Assembly: GCA_036732565.1 (NCBI GenBank)
Contig: DAINCF010000341.1
Location: forward strand, 1 to 7,880
Direction: 5' to 3'
Source: JAIVJN01 sp036732565
GTDB taxonomy: Bacteria; Acidobacteriota; Vicinamibacteria; Vicinamibacterales; UBA2999
DNA length: 7,880 nt
Positions within the stretch are counted from its first letter, which is position 1, and every line of letters begins with the position of its first letter. The notes beneath the pieces are model-generated. The model saw nothing but the letters and a program-made list of their open reading frames with translations, had not been told where the DNA came from and did not search any database. A program made the position numbers and the translations under genes. Positions 4,532 through 7,880 of the stretch are shown in pieces.

Positions 4532-6729
4532 GCGATCGCCGACGATCGGATCGCAATCCGCTCCCCGACGAAGGACGCCGCCGAGCTGTCATCGCCCGGG
4601 TCTCTCCCGAGATCGACGGCGGTCGCTTTCCAATCAAACGCACGCCGGGCGAGGTCGTGCATGTCGAGGCCGACCTGTTCGCCGACGGTCACGACAAGCT
4701 CGCGGCGATCGTGCGATTCAGAGAGCGCGCGCTGGTGCCGCGGGTGCTGCAGGTTCCACACGCTCTCCAGATGCCGCGGGTGTCCCAGGTGCCGGAGGTC
4801 CAGCCGGTTCGCACGCGTCAAGCGGTGCGCGAGGTGCAGGGGATGCGCGTGGTGCAGCAGGCCGTGGTCGACGAAGACGTCGCGTGGCGCGAGACCCCGA
4901 TGACGCTGGTCGAGAACGATCTCTGGACCGCGGACTTCACGGTGGAGAGCGTCGGCTGGTACGAGTACACCGTCGAGGCCTGGGTCGATCACTTCGCGTC
5001 GTGGCGGCACGCGCTCGAAGCGCGTCTCAAGGCCGGTCAGGACATTCTTCCGGAGCTGCTCGAAGGCGCGGCGCTCGTGAAATCCGCGGCGGCCCGGTTG
5101 CCGGTTGGCGTCGAGCGACGCTGGTTGCTCGATGCGGCGGTGGCGCTGTCCGCCGACGGCCTGGCCGAGGAGCGGGCCCGCGTCGCGCTGTCGACCGATC
5201 TGCTGATCCGCATGGCCTCCGCGCCCGATCGACGGCTCTCGTCCACCTATGCGCGAACGCTGGCGGTGAAGGTCGATCGCGAGATCGCGCGCACGGGCGC
5301 GTGGTACGAGATGTTCCCGCGGTCGGCGCGAACCGATGTGAGCGCTGCCGAACGGGCGGGCACCACGCCTGTCCGCAGCGCCACGTTCGCCGAAGCGGCC
5401 TCCCGTCTCCCCGAGATTGCCGGCATGGGCTTCGACGTGCTGTATCTGCCGCCAATCCATCCGATCGGCCGGGCGCATCGCAAGGGTCGCGGCAATACGC
5501 TGACGCCGCAGCCCGGCGATCCTGGCAGTCCGTGGGCGATCGGCGGACCCGAGGGCGGACACACCGCCGTGGAGCCGGGGCTCGGCACACTCGAGGACTT
5601 CGACGTCTTTCGCGAGGAAGCCGAACGCTTCGGACTCGAGGTGGCGCTGGATCTCGCGTATCAGTGCTCGCCCGATCACCCCTACGTCACGCAGCATCCG
5701 GAGTGGTTCAAGCATCGTCCCGACGGATCGATCAAGTACGCGGAGAACCCGCCGAAGAAATACCAGGACATCTACCCGTTCGACTTCGAGACCGACGACT
5801 GGCAGGCGCTGTGGCGCGAGCTGCGGGACGTCGTGCTGTTCTGGATGTCGCACGGCGTGCGCATCTTCCGCGTCGACAACCCCCACACCAAGCCGTTCGG
5901 GTTCTGGGAGTGGTTGATCGCGGACGTGCAGGCACGCGACCCCGGTGTCGTCTTCCTGTCCGAAGCGTTCACGCGCCCCAAGATCATGAAGCAGCTGGCC
6001 AGGCTGGGCTTCACGCAGTCCTACACCTACTTCACCTGGCGCAACACGAAGAAGGAGATCGACGAGTACTTCACCGAGCTGACGCGAACCGAGATGCGGG
6101 AGTACTACCGCCCGAATCTGTTCGCCAACACGCCGGACATCCTTCACGCCTATCTGCAGCAGGGCGGGCCGGCGGCGTTTCGCATTCGCGCGGTCCTGGC
6201 CGCGACGCTGGGTGCGACCTACGGCATCTATAGCGGCTTCGAGATCGCCGAAGGACGCGGCGTGCCCAATTCGGAAGAGTACCTGGATTCGGAGAAATAC
6301 CAGATTCGCCTGTGGGATTGGGACCGGCCGGGGAACCTGAAAGATCTCCTCACACGGCTCAATCAGATCCGTCACACGCATCGCGCGCTGCAGTTCAACG
6401 AGGGCCTGCGCTTTCACCTGACCACCAGCGATCACGTGTTGGCTTACAGCAAGACGGCGCCCGACGATCCCGTCAGGTTGCTGACGATCGTTTCACTCGA
6501 TCCCAAGACACCCAGGGATGGGTGGGTATGCGTGGCTCTGGAGGAGGATCCGGTCTCGGACGATGAGCGCTTCGCCGTCCACGATCTTCTGTCCGGTGCG
6601 CGATTCGAATGGACTGGCGCCTGGAACTACGTGCGCCTCGATCCCGCCGGTACCCCGGCGCATCTCCTGCTCATCGAACGCACGTCCGGCGTCGCCCGTC
6701 AGGTATCGGCGCCCAAGAGGCCGGCATGA
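4528..6729 (+). CDS. glgE: Alpha-1,4-glucan:maltose-1-phosphate maltosyltransferase GlgE
   Basis: The product has 733 residues. GlgE (GH13 subfamily 3) transfers maltosyl units from alpha-maltose-1-phosphate to the non-reducing end of alpha-1,4-glucan in the cytosol. The N domain starts with a PEIDGGRFPIKR segment (27-38) and continues with WYEYTVEAW and FASWRH (144-161), all GlgE hallmarks. The barrel carries WYEMFPRS (259-266), LYLPPIHPIG (305-314), the family-typical LDLAYQCSPDHP (374-385), NPPKKYQDIYPFDFE (407-421), RIFRVDNPHTKP with nucleophile Asp450, FLSEAFTRP with acid/base Glu479, and NTPDILH with Asp537. From memory of the Streptomyces coelicolor enzyme (Asp394, Glu423, Asp480), these sit 56-57 residues later here. 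That offset fits an insertion of hexapeptide repeats at residues about 71-118 of the N domain. The ATG overlaps the glgX stop (ATGA), and the stop overlaps the treS ATG the same way. Maltokinase and GlgB, its pathway partners, are not in view. Confidence 0.95.
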   Translation: MSDRRRSDRNPLPDEGRRRAVIARVSPEIDGGRFPIKRTPGEVVHVEADLFADGHDKLAAIVRFRERALVPRVLQVPHALQMPRVSQVPEVQPVRTRQAVREVQGMRVVQQAVVDEDVAWRETPMTLVENDLWTADFTVESVGWYEYTVEAWVDHFASWRHALEARLKAGQDILPELLEGAALVKSAAARLPVGVERRWLLDAAVALSADGLAEERARVALSTDLLIRMASAPDRRLSSTYARTLAVKVDREIARTGAWYEMFPRSARTDVSAAERAGTTPVRSATFAEAASRLPEIAGMGFDVLYLPPIHPIGRAHRKGRGNTLTPQPGDPGSPWAIGGPEGGHTAVEPGLGTLEDFDVFREEAERFGLEVALDLAYQCSPDHPYVTQHPEWFKHRPDGSIKYAENPPKKYQDIYPFDFETDDWQALWRELRDVVLFWMSHGVRIFRVDNPHTKPFGFWEWLIADVQARDPGVVFLSEAFTRPKIMKQLARLGFTQSYTYFTWRNTKKEIDEYFTELTRTEMREYYRPNLFANTPDILHAYLQQGGPAAFRIRAVLAATLGATYGIYSGFEIAEGRGVPNSEEYLDSEKYQIRLWDWDRPGNLKDLLTRLNQIRHTHRALQFNEGLRFHLTTSDHVLAYSKTAPDDPVRLLTIVSLDPKTPRDGWVCVALEEDPVSDDERFAVHDLLSGARFEWTGAWNYVRLDPAGTPAHLLLIERTSGVARQVSAPKRPA
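4738..4881 (+). repeat. Imperfect 18-bp tandem repeat coding hexapeptides inside glgE
   Basis: Residues 71-118 of GlgE fall into eight units of six residues with a pattern close to P/R-x-V-x-Q-V. Units 1 and 3 are PRVLQV and PRVSQV; unit 2 is PHALQM. Units 4 to 7 keep a Gln near position 4 or 5, and most end in Val or Met. The eighth (VVDEDV) is degenerate before the conserved domain resumes at AWRETPM. In DNA, units 1 (4738-4755) and 3 (4774-4791) match at 14 of 18 bases, which points to repeat expansion rather than chance composition. The insert separates the FRER strand from the WRETPM strand of the N-terminal beta domain. Confidence 0.7.
6715..6720 (+). promoter_or_regulatory. Ribosome-binding site of treS
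   Basis: AAGAGG lies five bases upstream of the treS ATG at 6726, inside the final codons of glgE. The match to the anti-Shine-Dalgarno sequence is moderate, but the spacing is right and supports this start codon. Confidence 0.5.
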
Positions 6730-7880
6730 GTCAGTCAGGCAGCGATTCGCTCTGGTTCAAGGACGCAGTCATTTACGAGCTTCACGTCCGCGCTTTCTTC
6801 GACTCGAACGGTGATGGCATCGGCGATTTTCCCGGCCTGATCCAGAAGCTCGATTACATCCAAGAGCTCGGGGTCAACTGCATCTGGCTGCTGCCGTTCT
6901 ATCCCTCGCCGCTCAGAGACGACGGCTACGACATCTCGAACTATCGAGACGTGCACAAGTCGTACGGCACGCTGCGCGACTTCAAGACGTTCCTCCGCGA
7001 GGCGCACAATCGCGGCCTGCGGGTCTTCACCGAGCTCGTCGTCAATCACACGTCCGATCAGCATCCGTGGTTCCAGGCGGCGCGGCGAGCCGCGCCGGGG
7101 TCCGCCAAGCGCAAGTACTACGTGTGGAGCGACACCGGGCGTGAGTACGAGCAGGCGCGCATCATCTTCACCGACACCGAGGTGTCGAACTGGTCCTGGG
7201 ATCAGGTGGCGAAGGCGCACTACTGGCACCGCTTCTTCAGTCACCAACCGGACCTGAACTACGACAACCCGCACGTGCGGCGAGCGGTCGTGAAGGTCAT
7301 GCAGTACTGGCTCGACATGGGCGTCGATGGCTTGCGACTCGACGCCGTGCCCTACCTCATCGAGCGCGAGGGAACGAACTGCGAGAATCTGTTCGAGACG
7401 CACGAGATCCTGAAAACGCTGCGTCGCGAGCTCGACGCTCGCTACGAGAATCGCGCGCTGCTGGCAGAGGCCAACCAGTGGCCGGCCGACGTGCGTCCGT
7501 ACTTCGGTGACGGCGACGAGTGCCATCTCGCCTATCACTTCCCGTTGATGCCGCGCATCTTCATGGGCGTGCGCCAGGAGGACGCCCACCCCATCGTCGA
7601 GATCATGCGGCAGACGCCGGAAATTCCGGCGAACTGTCAGTGGGCGCTGTTCCTCCGCAATCACGATGAGATGACGCTCGAGATGGTCACCGACGAGGAA
7701 CGGGACTATCTGTATGGCGTGTACGCCGCCGACCCGCAGATGCGGCTCAATCGTGGGATTCGCCGCCGGCTGGCGCCGCTGATGGAGTACAGCCTCAATC
7801 GCATGGAGCTGTTGAACAGCCTGCTGCTGTCCCTGCCGGGCTCGCCCATCATCTACTACGGCGACGAGATCGGGATGGGC
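6726..7880 (+). CDS. treS: Trehalose synthase TreS (maltose alpha-D-glucosyltransferase), 3' end cut by the window
   Basis: The first 385 codons are present and stay open to the edge. TreS interconverts maltose and trehalose by intramolecular transglucosylation (GH13 subfamily 16) and links trehalose to GlgE-dependent glucan synthesis. The start, LWFKDAVIYELHVRAFFDS (9-27), is typical. The diagnostic run PFYPSPLRDDGYDI (57-70) and the region I segment ELVVNHTSDQHPWFQ (103-117) follow. Region II is GLRLDAVPYL, with nucleophile Asp206. Region III is LLAEANQWP, with acid/base Glu248. Region IV is LRNHDEMTLEM, with His313 and Asp314. The barrel is nearly complete at the edge (PGSPIIYYGDEIGMG). 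The missing part would be the end of the barrel and the C-terminal beta domain (stand-alone TreS is about 550-600 residues), or a much longer protein if a maltokinase is fused. The ATG overlaps the glgE stop by four bases. Glu replaces the usual GH13 Asp at 103, which I recall as common in TreS and not a defect. Confidence 0.95.
   Translation, partial: MSQSGSDSLWFKDAVIYELHVRAFFDSNGDGIGDFPGLIQKLDYIQELGVNCIWLLPFYPSPLRDDGYDISNYRDVHKSYGTLRDFKTFLREAHNRGLRVFTELVVNHTSDQHPWFQAARRAAPGSAKRKYYVWSDTGREYEQARIIFTDTEVSNWSWDQVAKAHYWHRFFSHQPDLNYDNPHVRRAVVKVMQYWLDMGVDGLRLDAVPYLIEREGTNCENLFETHEILKTLRRELDARYENRALLAEANQWPADVRPYFGDGDECHLAYHFPLMPRIFMGVRQEDAHPIVEIMRQTPEIPANCQWALFLRNHDEMTLEMVTDEERDYLYGVYAADPQMRLNRGIRRRLAPLMEYSLNRMELLNSLLLSLPGSPIIYYGDEIGMG

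Noticed and set aside
4371..6233. 620-codon + strand frame overlapping glgE in another register
   Set aside because: The translation is dominated by Arg, Gly and Ala with no motif, while the other register encodes a complete GlgE with its catalytic residues.
3970..6435. Very long - strand open frame (821 codons) opposite glgX and glgE
   Set aside because: It lies antisense to two unmistakable GH13 genes. Its product is Arg/His/Leu-rich with no recognisable domain. Such frames are a by-product of GC-rich third-position codon usage.

Overview
This window is a GC-rich bacterial chromosome segment with every gene on the + strand. The base composition, the dense gene packing, the GC-rich hairpin-forming repeats and the glgX-glgE-treS arrangement would fit an Acidobacteriota-like soil bacterium (for example the Vicinamibacteria). 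That placement is inference only: the window holds no rRNA or other phylogenetic marker.

Layout. Positions 1-140 hold no gene. They carry about five imperfect tandem copies of a ~24-bp repeat built on the core GGWAGGCC. Next comes a cluster of three closely spaced genes. The first is a small TfoX-like ORF (141-536), whose middle third is made of the same repeat family in the opposite orientation. The second is an FAD-dependent oxidoreductase of the DAO fold (start best placed at 536, end 1753), joined to the first by a TGATG stop/start overlap. The third is a small secreted protein of unknown function (1757-2272). The stop codon of this last gene lies inside a perfect 28-bp palindrome (2269-2296), which marks the boundary with the next operon.

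From 2345 to the right edge lies an alpha-glucan/trehalose operon. It encodes a glycogen debranching enzyme (glgX, 2345-4531), the maltosyltransferase GlgE (4528-6729) and trehalose synthase TreS (6726 to beyond 7880). Both junctions are 4-nt ATGA overlaps, so the three enzymes are probably co-transcribed and translationally coupled. In the established GlgE pathway TreS interconverts trehalose and maltose, a maltokinase makes maltose-1-phosphate, GlgE adds the maltosyl unit to alpha-1,4-glucan, GlgB branches it and GlgX trims branches. The maltokinase and GlgB are not in the window. The maltokinase could lie downstream or be fused to the unseen C-terminus of TreS.

The pathway itself is known. 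The less ordinary items are: (1) an eight-unit hexapeptide repeat inserted in the N-terminal domain of GlgE, which accounts for most of its extra length; (2) a hairpin repeat family whose adjacent copies differ by a compensatory base-pair change, with one array embedded in an open reading frame; (3) the stop-codon palindrome; (4) the apparent lack of Shine-Dalgarno sequences before the first gene of each operon.
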